Assembly (NCBI RefSeq): GCF_938028825.1
Contig: NZ_CALIZP010000071.1
Location: 57,195 to 121,194 of the forward strand
Source: an uncultured Cardiobacterium sp.
GTDB lineage: Bacteria; Pseudomonadota; Gammaproteobacteria; Cardiobacteriales; Cardiobacteriaceae
Length of the DNA stretch: 64,000 bases
Direction: 5' to 3'
The notes below the pieces were generated by a model, which saw only the letters and a program-made list of their open reading frames with translations, ran no database searches and had not been told where the DNA came from. The position numbers were made by a program, and so were the translations under genes. Each line of letters opens with the position of its first letter. The first letter of the stretch is position 1. Positions 36,600 through 45,153 of the stretch are shown here, one piece after another.

Positions 36600-36880
36600 T
36601 TATTTTTTCCGCTGATAAATCAGCACGGCGCGGTCATCAAAGCTGTAATTGTCTTTGCTGATGCCTTTGGTGGATGGATGCTTGATGCGCATCGGGTCAG
36701 CCGCGAGTTGTTCACGCAGGGTTTTTTCGTAGCTGTCCACGCTCGCTTCGGGCGGGTAGATTTCGTAGCCGTCCGAGCTGAGTTCGATGACTTCCGGCGC
36801 TTTGTCGAATTGCCATACGCGCAGTTTGTCGTGCGGGATGGGGAAGCCGTCAATGGCCCAGAACTGGAAGGCGGCGGGCG
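36600..36880 (-). pseudogene. Truncated 3' copy of the PP2C-like gene
   Basis: These 281 bases match 38079-38359 with two differences, both within the first 20 bases. They encode the last ~93 codons of the exported PP2C-like protein, including the stop. The match ends abruptly at 36880, where unrelated sequence begins, and there is no start codon in the right frame. Both copies have the same orientation and flank the orphan gene at 37017-37970. Confidence 0.9.
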
Positions 36881-37016
36881 TATGGTTATCCGCTTGGCGG
36901 CTTTTTCAGTAATTGCAGGCCACATGGACAAATAGCGTCCACTCTGCGGTTGCCCACTGATAGACAAATAGGGGAGCAGGGAGTACAAACACGCTTCCCA
37001 AACCACTTTGACCCAT

Positions 37017-37970
37017 ATGAAAAGCCTGCTTTCCTGCCTGCTGTTTGGCACCGCATCCGCTGCCCAGACCATCGCGCCGCCTTATCACCCTGGCTATCCG
37101 GTGGGACATACCGCCAGCGCAGAACCACCGCTCACCGCCCTTTTGTCCCACCTGCGCACCCTGTACCAGCAGGGGAAAGCCGCCCTGAGCGGGCAGGACG
37201 GCGATGACGAAACCTATCCCGTTGCGGATATTTACACCCGCTATTACCCATATGACTATCCTGAAAAGGCCTGCCATGCCGATTACCCCGCCGACAGTCC
37301 GTTCAGCCTTGAGGACCCGCCGCATTGCATGAAGCTGCATAGCCGCCGCATCCTGAAAACTGACAGTGGTCGCCGCCACCTGCTGCTTTTCACCGGCAAT
37401 ACTTTTATCAGCGTGCATCCCATGAAGGGGCGCGCCACGCTCTACATCTACGACGAAAACAGGCAAAACCCCGCAAGAGACATCCTGCGCGGCTATCGCA
37501 GCACCCTTATTGGTGATTTCGGCGAAGCGCCGAAAAACTGGCGCTGGCTGGAACTGGGGCTTGGGCGCTGGGGCGTCGTGGGGCTTGATTACGATGTACA
37601 TACGGGGGACGAGGAAGCCCGCTACATCATCCTGCGTCCGGATGACAACGACGACATGGTCAATATAGTAGAGCACGTTCTTATCGACAAAATCCCCGCT
37701 TTGCGTGACAACAGCGGCGCATATGGTGACTGCGAGGAGGAAGAAGATGTCTTTGGCAGAACCCGTGCGCAATGCCTGAGCGGACGAATCAGCCGCCACA
37801 GCACCCTTAATGTGCGCAAAGACCTCGCGCCAAATGCGGGCTATTATCCGCTGGAAATCCACATTTTCGATCCGAAAGGGCTTGATAAACCGGATAAAAG
37901 CACATTCATCCTGCCCTATAACCCGGACAAAGCCACATGGGAAATCCCGCCTGATTACCCTATCCGCTAG
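37017..37970 (+). CDS. Exported protein of unknown function between two PP2C-like copies
   Basis: The 317-residue product has a signal peptide (MKSLLSCLLFGTASA, cut before AQ). I recognise no domain. The mature part is rich in Tyr, Asp and Pro and holds several Cys (EKACHADYP, PPHCMKL, YGDCEEEEDVF, RAQCLSG) that could form disulfides in the periplasm. It runs opposite to the flanking PP2C-like copies and has its own terminator at 37977. A second ATG 9 bases upstream (37008) is possible, but the chosen start gives the better signal peptide. Confidence 0.7.
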   Translation: MKSLLSCLLFGTASAAQTIAPPYHPGYPVGHTASAEPPLTALLSHLRTLYQQGKAALSGQDGDDETYPVADIYTRYYPYDYPEKACHADYPADSPFSLEDPPHCMKLHSRRILKTDSGRRHLLLFTGNTFISVHPMKGRATLYIYDENRQNPARDILRGYRSTLIGDFGEAPKNWRWLELGLGRWGVVGLDYDVHTGDEEARYIILRPDDNDDMVNIVEHVLIDKIPALRDNSGAYGDCEEEEDVFGRTRAQCLSGRISRHSTLNVRKDLAPNAGYYPLEIHIFDPKGLDKPDKSTFILPYNPDKATWEIPPDYPIR

Positions 37971-37976
37971 ATAGGC

Positions 37977-38003
37977 AAACGCCCCGCAACGGGGGCGTTT
38001 GTT
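37977..38003 (+). terminator. Terminator of the orphan exported-protein gene
   Basis: Nine-base-pair stem AAACGCCCC / GGGGCGTTT with a GCAACG loop, followed by GTTTCG, 6 bases after the stop codon. Confidence 0.75.
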
Positions 38004-38078
38004 TCGCAGGGATAATGTGCGGATAAGGCAGATTGACGCAGCAAATCCAGTGTTTATCCCGCTTAGCACATGTCCGCT

Positions 38079-39026
38079 TTATTTTTTCCGCCGGTAAATC
38101 AGCACGGCGCGGTCATCAAAGCTGTAATTGTCTTTGCTGATGCCTTTGGTGGATGGATGCTTGATGCGCATCGGGTCAGCCGCGAGTTGTTCACGCAGGG
38201 TTTTTTCGTAGCTGTCCACGCTCGCTTCGGGCGGGTAGATTTCGTAGCCGTCCGAGCTGAGTTCGATGACTTCCGGCGCTTTGTCGAATTGCCATACGCG
38301 CAGTTTGTCGTGCGGGATGGGGAAGCCGTCAATGGCCCAGAACTGGAAGGCGGCGGGCGCTTCGGGGTTGTTCTGGAATTCGGCCTGGCGTTGCAGGAGC
38401 GGCAGGATGTAGTAGCGGCCGAGGTCGTTCTCGCGGATTTGTTCGTCGCTCAGTTTGAGTTCGTCGATGACCTTGACGCGCAACGCGCTGTTTAGGGTGT
38501 CAACCAGTTTTTCTTCGTCGTTGTAGGCTTTGCCGTCGATGCGCGCTTTGGAATCCCCAATGGCGACGAGTTCGTTTTTGTCGAGGTTGTACCAGATCAG
38601 GGTGGCAGTCGGTCGGTTGACCGGTTCTTTGGCGAAGTCGATGTCTTTGTTCGCAGTGTAGAAATCCTGGTATTTGTCGTTGATGCGTTTCAGGATTTCT
38701 TCTTTTTCGGTATTGGGCGGCAGGTTCTGGAAGATGTCCTGGATGATGTCTCGGCTGACGCGGCCACCTTTTTTGCCGTCGTAGGTTTTGCCGGATTTGT
38801 CGGTCGCCCCGTCAAAGACGGCGAGGTAGTGGTCGTTGTAGAAAAGGCCGTCTTCGCAGACGGCGTTGTTTTTTTCGCCCGCGCCTTTTTTGCTTTCGAG
38901 GAAGTAGGCGATTTTGCTGCCATCCGTGAGGGTGGCGGCGGTTTCTTTGCTGTATTGCAGGTCGTCTTTGCCCCAGGCGGTGAGGCTGAGGGCGGCGATG
39001 GCTGCGGCAAGCAGGGTCTTTTTCAT
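38079..39026 (-). CDS. Exported PP2C-like serine/threonine phosphatase
   Basis: The 315-residue protein has a signal peptide (MKKTLLAAAIAALSLTAWG). PP2C-type motifs are visible although diverged: an acidic ED at about 58-59, AVFDGATDKSG (about 69-79, in place of the usual DGxGG), GGRVSRDI, PTATLIWYNLDKNELVAIGDSKARI (about 139-163, the ATL and GDS motifs), and C-terminal KDNYSFDDRAVLIYRRKK (DN and DD metal-ligand region). PP2C enzymes are metal-dependent phosphatases, normally cytoplasmic, so export is unusual. This copy is intact; its 3' end is duplicated at 36600. Confidence 0.75.
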   Translation of the reverse strand: MKKTLLAAAIAALSLTAWGKDDLQYSKETAATLTDGSKIAYFLESKKGAGEKNNAVCEDGLFYNDHYLAVFDGATDKSGKTYDGKKGGRVSRDIIQDIFQNLPPNTEKEEILKRINDKYQDFYTANKDIDFAKEPVNRPTATLIWYNLDKNELVAIGDSKARIDGKAYNDEEKLVDTLNSALRVKVIDELKLSDEQIRENDLGRYYILPLLQRQAEFQNNPEAPAAFQFWAIDGFPIPHDKLRVWQFDKAPEVIELSSDGYEIYPPEASVDSYEKTLREQLAADPMRIKHPSTKGISKDNYSFDDRAVLIYRRKK

Positions 39027-39234
39027 GGCTGTTTTCCTTTATTTGGGGTAAGGGGTGCCGCCGGATGCGGCTTGCATCCGGGCGGCGGCCGGTTTGCGGC
39101 GGAGGCCGCCGGGCGGGATGGTTGCCGGGTGTGTTTGCGGTGTTGCGGCAACGCCGCTGCATTTGCCGCGCTGCCGTGGAAATTCCGCTATCCCCGCACA
39201 CATCCGGCATTTATCCCGCTTGCTGTGAACGGGT

Positions 39235-40642
39235 TCACTGCACTTGCGGCTCGAAGTAGCGCTTGGCGTTGCCGTAGCAGATGTCTGCCACCATTTGTCC
39301 GAGCAGCGGCAGGTGGTCGCGCGGCGCTTCGCCCGCTTCCACCCAGCTGCCGATGAGGTTGCACAGGATGCAAGTATTCGTGGCGGGTGTAGGAGAGGAA
39401 GCTGCGGCTGTCGGTCAGCATGCCGACGAAGGTCGAGAGGATGCCCATTTGCGCGTGGGTGGTGAGTTGCGCTTCCATGCCGTCTTTTTGGTCGTTGAAC
39501 CACCAGCCGGAGCCGAACTGTACTTTGCCGCGCACGCCTTCGCCCGCGTAGTTGCCGCACATGGTGGCGAGCAGGGCGTTGTCGCGCGGGTTGATGGTGT
39601 AGAGGATGGTTTTCGGCAGTTGTCCGGTTTTGTCGAGGGCGTCGAGCAGGGCGGCGAGGTTGTCCGCGATGGGGCGGTCGCCGATGGAGTCGTAGCCGCT
39701 GTCCGGGCCGAGGCGGGCGAACATGCGGCTGTTGTTGTTGCGGATGGGGCCGATGTGCAGTTGCATGACCCAGCCGCGCCGCGCGTATGCGCGCCCGAGG
39801 TGGACGAGGAGGGCGGTCTGGAATTGTGCGGTCTCTTGCTCGCTGGGTGTTTTGCCGCTCAAACGGTTGGCAAGGATGGTGTCGAGGGTTTTTTCGTCCG
39901 GCACGGCGGCGTAGCGCAGGATTTCCAGGCCGTGGTCGGAGGCGAGGCAGCCGTGAGCCGCGAAGTGTTCCAGGCGTTTGTCGAGAGCGGCGGTGAGGTC
40001 GTGGTAACGGCGGATGCTGGTGCCGCTTGCCGCTTCGAGGCGCTCGATGTAGGCGGGGTAGTCGGCGTGTTCGATTTTGATGGCTTTGTCCGGACGCCAG
40101 CTGGGGCGGATTTTGACGGTAAAGGTTTTGTCGGCGGCGATGGCGGCGTGGTGTTCGAGGCTGTCGCAGGGGGCGTCGGTGGTGCCGACCATTTTCACGT
40201 TCATTTGTTCAAGGATGCCGCGCGCGCGGAAGGCGCTCTCTTTGAGGCGGGCGTTCGCTTCTTGCCAGACGGCTTCAGCGCTTGCGCCGTTCAGCAGGGT
40301 GGTGATGCCGAAGGGGCGTTTGAGTTCAAGGTGTGTCCAGTGATACAGCGGGTTGCCGATGAAGTGCGGCACGGCTTCGGCGTAGGTTTGGAATTTTTCG
40401 CGCGGGCTGGCGTCGCCGGTGATGAGGCGTTCGGGGATGCCGAGGGTACGCAGGCCGCGCCATTTGTAGTGGTCGCCTTCGAGCCAGATGGCGGCGAGGT
40501 CGGCGAACTGGCGGTTCGCAGCGATGTCGGCGGGCGGCAGGTGGCAGTGGTAGTCGTAGATGGGCTGGTCTTTGGCGTAGTCGTGGTAGAGGGTGCGCGC
40601 GGTGTTGTTGTGGAGGAGGAAGTCGTCGGTCAGGAAGGTCAT
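39235..40642 (-). pseudogene. uxaC: Glucuronate isomerase gene with a frameshift near the 3' end
   Basis: From the ATG at 40642 the frame encodes the UxaC fold: [20 protein letters not shown] near the start, [16 protein letters not shown] (about 150), [11 protein letters not shown] (about 292) and [19 protein letters not shown]. UxaC interconverts glucuronate and fructuronate. After HEY (39374) the frame breaks. The expected tail ([34 protein letters not shown]) is present in another frame, ending at a stop at 39235-39237. Only four bases lie between the TAC and ATC codons where three codons would be usual. The uncorrected frame runs on to 39188. It is either an inactivating deletion or a sequence error. 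Confidence 0.85.
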
Positions 40643-40776
40643 GGTTGGCTCCGGTTGGTTTGTGTGTTGGGGTGTCCCGTCAAGCGGCGTGGTTGCCGGG
40701 TTTTGTCGCTGCGCGGTTTTTTAGTCCCTCTCCCACAGGGCGAGGGCTTTTGGCGGGCTGAAGCCCGCCCTACATT
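40643..40776. repeat. REP-like composite repeat between GH31 and uxaC
   Basis: The spacer contains the best full-length copy of the repeat (40678-40720: CCGTCAAGCGGCGTGGTTGC, then CGGGTTTTGTCGCTGCGCGG). A CCCTCTCCC / GGGCGAGGGC hairpin and GGCGGGCTGAAGCCCGCC (40753-40770) follow. No gene is visible. Confidence 0.7.
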
Positions 40777-43134
40777 TTATGCCTGCTGCACCGCCATGTT
40801 GCCGCTGGTGATGAGGCGGCGTTTTTCGCCGGGCGGCAGGGTGACGCGGATGTTGTCGCGGTAGGCGGGTTCGTAGTCGCCGCTTTCGTTGAGGCGCAGG
40901 TAGAGGTTGTGCGCGTCGCCATGCAGTTTCCAGTCGAGGCGCCAGTAGGGCTCGCCTTCGCGCGCGGTGCCGTTGTCGTCGTAGATTGTGCCGCTGTTTG
41001 TGCTGGTGCCGGGGTCGGGGTAGAGGCGCAGGGTGCGTTCGGTGTCGTCGTCCGGGCTGTCGGCGTGCAGCAGGTTGCCTTCGGCGATGAGGCTGCCGGC
41101 GCGGATGTAGAGCGGCAGGTGTTCGAGCGGGGCGGCAACATGCAGGGTTTGCCCGCCGCTGTGGTACGCGCCGCTGTAATAGTCGTACCAGCCGCTGTGG
41201 TTGTCCGGCAGGTACACGTCGCGTTCGCGCACGCCTTCTGTGGTGACGGGGCAGACGAGGATGTCGCGGCCAATCATGTGGTCGTCGGTGTCGGCGTAGG
41301 TGCGCGGGTCGTGTTCGTGGTCGAGGAAGGTGGGGCGGAGGTAGGGTTCGCTGTTTTCGCGGGTCTGCCAGAGCAGGGTGTAGAGGTGCGGGATGAGGCG
41401 GTAGCGTTGTTCGATGGCCTGGCGCACGGCATTGGTAACGCTGGGGTGCATCCACGGTTCGTTCGCGCTGCCGTCGTCGTTCCAGCTGTGGATGGTGAAG
41501 CGCGGCAGGAGCAGGGCGCTTTGTATCCAGCGCAGGAAGAGTTCGGGCTCGGGTTTGTCGCCGGCGAAGCCGCCAATGTCGTGCCCGATGTGGTACATGC
41601 CGGAGAGGCTCATGCCGACACCCATGCGGATGTTCCATTTGAGGGTATGCCAGTTGGTGCGGTTGTCGCCGCTCCAGGTCTGGACGTAGCGCTGCATCCC
41701 CGGACAGCCGCTGCGCGAGATGAGGTAGGGGCGCTCGTGGCTGGCGGCGGTTTGTGCTTCATGGGAGTTGCGCATCATCAGGAGCGGCATGAGCGGGCGG
41801 ATGTGGTGGATGGGGATTTCCCGCCCGAAGCCGTGGCAGCGGGCGTTGTCGTCCCAGATTTCGTATTCGTTGTTGTCATTCCAGGTGGCGTCGATGCCGT
41901 AGTCAATGAGTTGTTCGCGGATGTTTTTTTGCCACCACGCGCCGGTGGCGGGGTTGGTGAAGTCGAGGTGTGAGCCGGTGTCGTCCCAGAACATGGATTC
42001 TTCCGGCGCGTCGCTGTCGCTGGCGCGGATAAAGAGGCCGTACTCGGCGGCTTCCTGGTAACGCGGGTGGTCATGCAGCAGGCAGGGTTTGATGTTGGCG
42101 GCGAGGCGCACGCCCGCGTCGTGGTAGGCGGCGAAGCAGGCTTTGGGGTCGGGGAATTTGTCGCGGTTCCAGTTGAAGACGTAGCGTTTGCCGTCGATGC
42201 TGGTGTAGCCAGAGGAGAGCTGGAAGCTGTCGCAGGGGATGGCGTGGGCGCGGATGTCGCGGATGAAGTGTTGCAGGCGGTCTTGCGCATCCGGGGCGTC
42301 GGTGTAGCTCATGGTGGAGCCGGAGTAGCCGAGGCTCCATTTGGGCGGGAAGGTGTGGCGGCCGGTGAGTGTCACGAAGCGGCGGGTGTTGTCGAGGATG
42401 CTTGTGCTGTGGATGAGGTAGTAGTCGAGGTCACCGTCTTCGGCGCGGTAGCTGCGGTAGCGCGGGTGGTAGTTGTCCAGCTCGTTACCCATGTCGAAGG
42501 TGCTGGTGTTGAGGTTGTCGTAGTAGAGGCCGTAGTGCGTGCCTTCGCTGTTCACGACCTGGTAGTAGGGCCAGTGTTTGTAGAGCGGGTCGGTGGTCTC
42601 GGCGTTGTAGCCCATCGCGTCGAGGCTTTTCATTTGGTAGCGCTTGCCGTAGCGGTCCACGGTGCCGGCTTTTTCGCCGAGGCCGTAGTAGCGGTCGCCT
42701 GCGCCCAGTTTCATGTAGTGGGCGATGCCGGGGCGCGAGTGGCCGAGTTGGTAGGCACCGGTTGGGCGGTCGCTGGCGATGGTGCGCCAGTCGTCGCCGT
42801 GTTTTTCTTGCCATTCGAGCCACAGCGGGCGGTGGACGATTAGGCGCAGGGTGCTGCCGGTGAGGGTGAGGCTGTCGTCATCCTGGCGGATGGTGACCGG
42901 CGGGCAGGTGAAGCCCGCGCGGCTCGCCCGCTCGCGCCCTTCCATCGGGCAGGGCGCGGTATCAGGTGAGATGAGCCAGGTGCGGTCGAGGCGGCTAGCG
43001 CCGTCCTGCATGAGCCAGATGCGCCAGAGGTAGTCTTCGAGGACGATGATGTGCAGCAGGTGGCGTTCGTCGCAGAGAAGTGTCACACCGTCCGGGTTTT
43101 CGCTGTGCAGTTGCCAGTGTTTGAGGGTTTTCAC
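40777..43134 (-). CDS. GH31-family glycoside hydrolase (alpha-glucosidase-like)
   Basis: The 785-residue cytoplasmic-type protein (no signal peptide) has the GH31 architecture. An N-terminal beta-sandwich carries YGLGEKAGTVDRYGKRY (about 150). The TIM barrel has the nucleophile region GIDATWNDNNEYEIW (about 425) and the acid/base region TWSGDNRTNWHTLKWN (about 495). The end consists of beta domains. It cleaves alpha-linked glycosides with retention. It starts 3 bases after the dctM stop, inside a TRAP and uxaC cluster, so a uronic-acid-containing glycoside is a plausible substrate (inference). Confidence 0.92.
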   Translation of the reverse strand: MKTLKHWQLHSENPDGVTLLCDERHLLHIIVLEDYLWRIWLMQDGASRLDRTWLISPDTAPCPMEGRERASRAGFTCPPVTIRQDDDSLTLTGSTLRLIVHRPLWLEWQEKHGDDWRTIASDRPTGAYQLGHSRPGIAHYMKLGAGDRYYGLGEKAGTVDRYGKRYQMKSLDAMGYNAETTDPLYKHWPYYQVVNSEGTHYGLYYDNLNTSTFDMGNELDNYHPRYRSYRAEDGDLDYYLIHSTSILDNTRRFVTLTGRHTFPPKWSLGYSGSTMSYTDAPDAQDRLQHFIRDIRAHAIPCDSFQLSSGYTSIDGKRYVFNWNRDKFPDPKACFAAYHDAGVRLAANIKPCLLHDHPRYQEAAEYGLFIRASDSDAPEESMFWDDTGSHLDFTNPATGAWWQKNIREQLIDYGIDATWNDNNEYEIWDDNARCHGFGREIPIHHIRPLMPLLMMRNSHEAQTAASHERPYLISRSGCPGMQRYVQTWSGDNRTNWHTLKWNIRMGVGMSLSGMYHIGHDIGGFAGDKPEPELFLRWIQSALLLPRFTIHSWNDDGSANEPWMHPSVTNAVRQAIEQRYRLIPHLYTLLWQTRENSEPYLRPTFLDHEHDPRTYADTDDHMIGRDILVCPVTTEGVRERDVYLPDNHSGWYDYYSGAYHSGGQTLHVAAPLEHLPLYIRAGSLIAEGNLLHADSPDDDTERTLRLYPDPGTSTNSGTIYDDNGTAREGEPYWRLDWKLHGDAHNLYLRLNESGDYEPAYRDNIRVTLPPGEKRRLITSGNMAVQQA

Positions 43135-43137
43135 GGT

Positions 43138-44451
43138 TTAGCCTCCGTAGCCGAGCAGCAGTTGCGGCAGGATCAGGGAGATCTGCGGGATGAAGGTTAC
43201 GAGCAGCAGGGTGATGATGAGCGCGATGTACATCGGCAGCATGAAGGGGATGACTTGCGCGAGGCGCACTTTGCCCACGGAGCAACCAACGAAGAGGCAA
43301 CTGCCGACCGGCGGGGTGACGATGCCCATGCAGAGGTTGAAGGTCATCATCACACCGAAGTGCACGGGGTCCATGCCGAGTGATTGTGCGATCGGCAGGA
43401 AGATCGGGGTGAAGATGAGGATGGCCGGGGTCATGTCCATGAAGAAGCCGACGATGAGCAATATCAGGTTGATGGTCAGCAGGATGACGATTTTGTTCTC
43501 GGACATGGCGAGAATGGCTTCTTCGATGATGAAGGGGATGTCGGCATTGGCCATGGCCCAGCTCATGCCGGAGGAACAGCCGATGAGCAGCATCACGATG
43601 GCGTTCGTCACCATGGAATCGAGGAAGATTTTCGGCAGGTCTTTGAGTTTGACTTCACGATAGACGACGACGGCGAGGAAGAGAGCATAGACCACGGCGA
43701 TGGCCGCAGCTTCGGTCGCGGTGAAGTAGCCTCCAACAATACCGCCAACGACGACAATCACGAGCGATAGCGGCAGGATGGCCTGGATGAAGGCACCGAC
43801 GGCGACGTTGAGTGATACGCGTTCGTTCACCGGATACTTGCGCCGCCAGGCGATGATGCCCGCAACCACCATGATGCCGAGCCCCATCAGGATGCCGGGC
43901 AGATAACCCGCAATGAAGAGAACCGCCACCGATGTGCCGTTAGAAATCAACGAATAGACGATGAAGGTGTTGCTGGGCGGAATCAGCAGGCCGGTCGGGC
44001 AGGAAGCGATGTTGACCGCTGCTGCGTAACCAGGGTCATAGCCTGCCTTGCGCTGCATCTCGTTCATCGTGCCGCCGACGGCTGCGGCGGCGGCGACCGC
44101 CGAGCCGGAAATCGAGCCGAAGAGCATGTTGGCGATGACGTTGCAGTGCGCCAGCGCACCGGGCAGGCGGCCTGCCAGCACCAGCGCCAGATTGATGAGG
44201 CGTATGGCAATCCCGCCCCGGTTCATGATGTTGCCCGCGAGGATGAAAAACGGCAGGGCGAGCAGGGCGAAACTGTCCAGCGCGGTAATCATCTTCTGCG
44301 CGGTGACGAACAGCGCCGTGTCAAACGGCATGGTGATCAGAATCGTCGCTACCGTGGCGATGCCGATGGAAAACGACACCGGCACGCTCAAAAACATCAG
44401 CAGGAAAAACAGCCCGAACAGGACCAGAATACTCAACATCTCCGGGCTCAT
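43138..44451 (-). CDS. dctM: TRAP transporter large permease DctM
   Basis: The 437-residue membrane protein has about 12 hydrophobic segments and family motifs ALPFFILAGNIMNRGGIA (about 64-81), GSISGSAVAAAAAVGGTM (about 110-127), PPSNTFIVYSLISNGTSVA (about 155) and MGIVTPPVGSCLFVGC near the end. It is the sodium-driven translocation subunit of a TRAP uptake system for carboxylates, here probably a uronate. It overlaps dctQ by 4 bases and is followed after 3 bases by the GH31 gene. Confidence 0.95.
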   Translation of the reverse strand: MSPEMLSILVLFGLFFLLMFLSVPVSFSIGIATVATILITMPFDTALFVTAQKMITALDSFALLALPFFILAGNIMNRGGIAIRLINLALVLAGRLPGALAHCNVIANMLFGSISGSAVAAAAAVGGTMNEMQRKAGYDPGYAAAVNIASCPTGLLIPPSNTFIVYSLISNGTSVAVLFIAGYLPGILMGLGIMVVAGIIAWRRKYPVNERVSLNVAVGAFIQAILPLSLVIVVVGGIVGGYFTATEAAAIAVVYALFLAVVVYREVKLKDLPKIFLDSMVTNAIVMLLIGCSSGMSWAMANADIPFIIEEAILAMSENKIVILLTINLILLIVGFFMDMTPAILIFTPIFLPIAQSLGMDPVHFGVMMTFNLCMGIVTPPVGSCLFVGCSVGKVRLAQVIPFMLPMYIALIITLLLVTFIPQISLILPQLLLGYGG

Positions 44452-45062
44452 GCGGCACCCCCTTCACGACCAGACAACGCGTTCACAATTTCCACCACGG
44501 CAAAAAACACCATCAAGGCGCCTGCAAGCGGCACGACCAAATAGACATAACCCATCGGCCATTGCAGCGCAGGCGTGACCTGGTCATTGGCAAACGTCTT
44601 CGCCGCGAGCGCCCAGCCACCCTTGATCATCACCAACGCGGCAAAAGCGATGATGCAGCACTCAATAACTACATTCAGCGCGCGTTTCGCACCGCCTTGC
44701 AGTTTCATGGCCAGCAAATCAATCGCCAGATGCTGCTTGTAGGCGGATGCCTGCGCGGCGCCGAGCAGCCCGACCCACATAAACATGAAGCGCGCCAGCT
44801 CATCCGTGACCGTGCTGGGCTTGATTAGGCGTAACAGGTCAGCCAGAAAAACCAGGGGCATCTTGTTCGCCCATACCTGCGTATAGCGTGACATCACCTG
44901 CCACACCACACAGACCACCAGCGCAAACGCCAGCACCGTCAACACATAACCGTTCACCAGACGGACGACGGCGGCGAGCCGCGCCAACGGCGAACGGGGG
45001 GAAACAGCAACATCAGATATAAACACCTCGCGGAGAATAGAAAACGGGCGCAGATTAACCAT
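44448..45062 (-). CDS. dctQ: TRAP transporter small permease DctQ
   Basis: The 204-residue protein has four membrane segments (about 35-60, 85-105, 125-145 and 165-190). The DctQ motif region is visible as TDELARFMFMWVGLLGAA, with KQHLAIDLLAMKL after it. It bridges the binding protein and DctM. The start is uncertain: the ATG at 45062 has no good ribosome-binding site, a longer start exists at 45131, and a GTG about 36 bases downstream is preceded by a GAGG-like site. The gene is divergent from dctP across a 91-base region that holds a palindromic operator candidate. Confidence 0.88.
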   Translation of the reverse strand: MVNLRPFSILREVFISDVAVSPRSPLARLAAVVRLVNGYVLTVLAFALVVCVVWQVMSRYTQVWANKMPLVFLADLLRLIKPSTVTDELARFMFMWVGLLGAAQASAYKQHLAIDLLAMKLQGGAKRALNVVIECCIIAFAALVMIKGGWALAAKTFANDQVTPALQWPMGYVYLVVPLAGALMVFFAVVEIVNALSGREGGAA

Positions 45063-45073
45063 TTTTCTGTGAG

Positions 45074-45118
45074 TGGTCAACCAATGTATTGACAAAAAAA
45101 CACAGGAAGACATAACAT
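45074..45118 (+). promoter_or_regulatory. Candidate GntR operator and dctP promoter
   Basis: The palindrome TGGTCAACCA (45074-45083) is the inverted-repeat type bound by FadR-family regulators. Just after it come a perfect -35 TTGACA (45089-45094) and, 18 bases on, TAACAT (45113-45118). The site lies between the divergent dctP and dctQ genes, so one regulator could control both. Confidence 0.55.
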
Positions 45119-45153
45119 AAACCACAGGCATTCACACACAACGGAGAAAATCC

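Noticed and set aside
36600..38359. Insertion sequence between the two PP2C-like copies
   Set aside because: No transposase, terminal inverted repeats or short target duplications were found; the repeats are parts of a gene.
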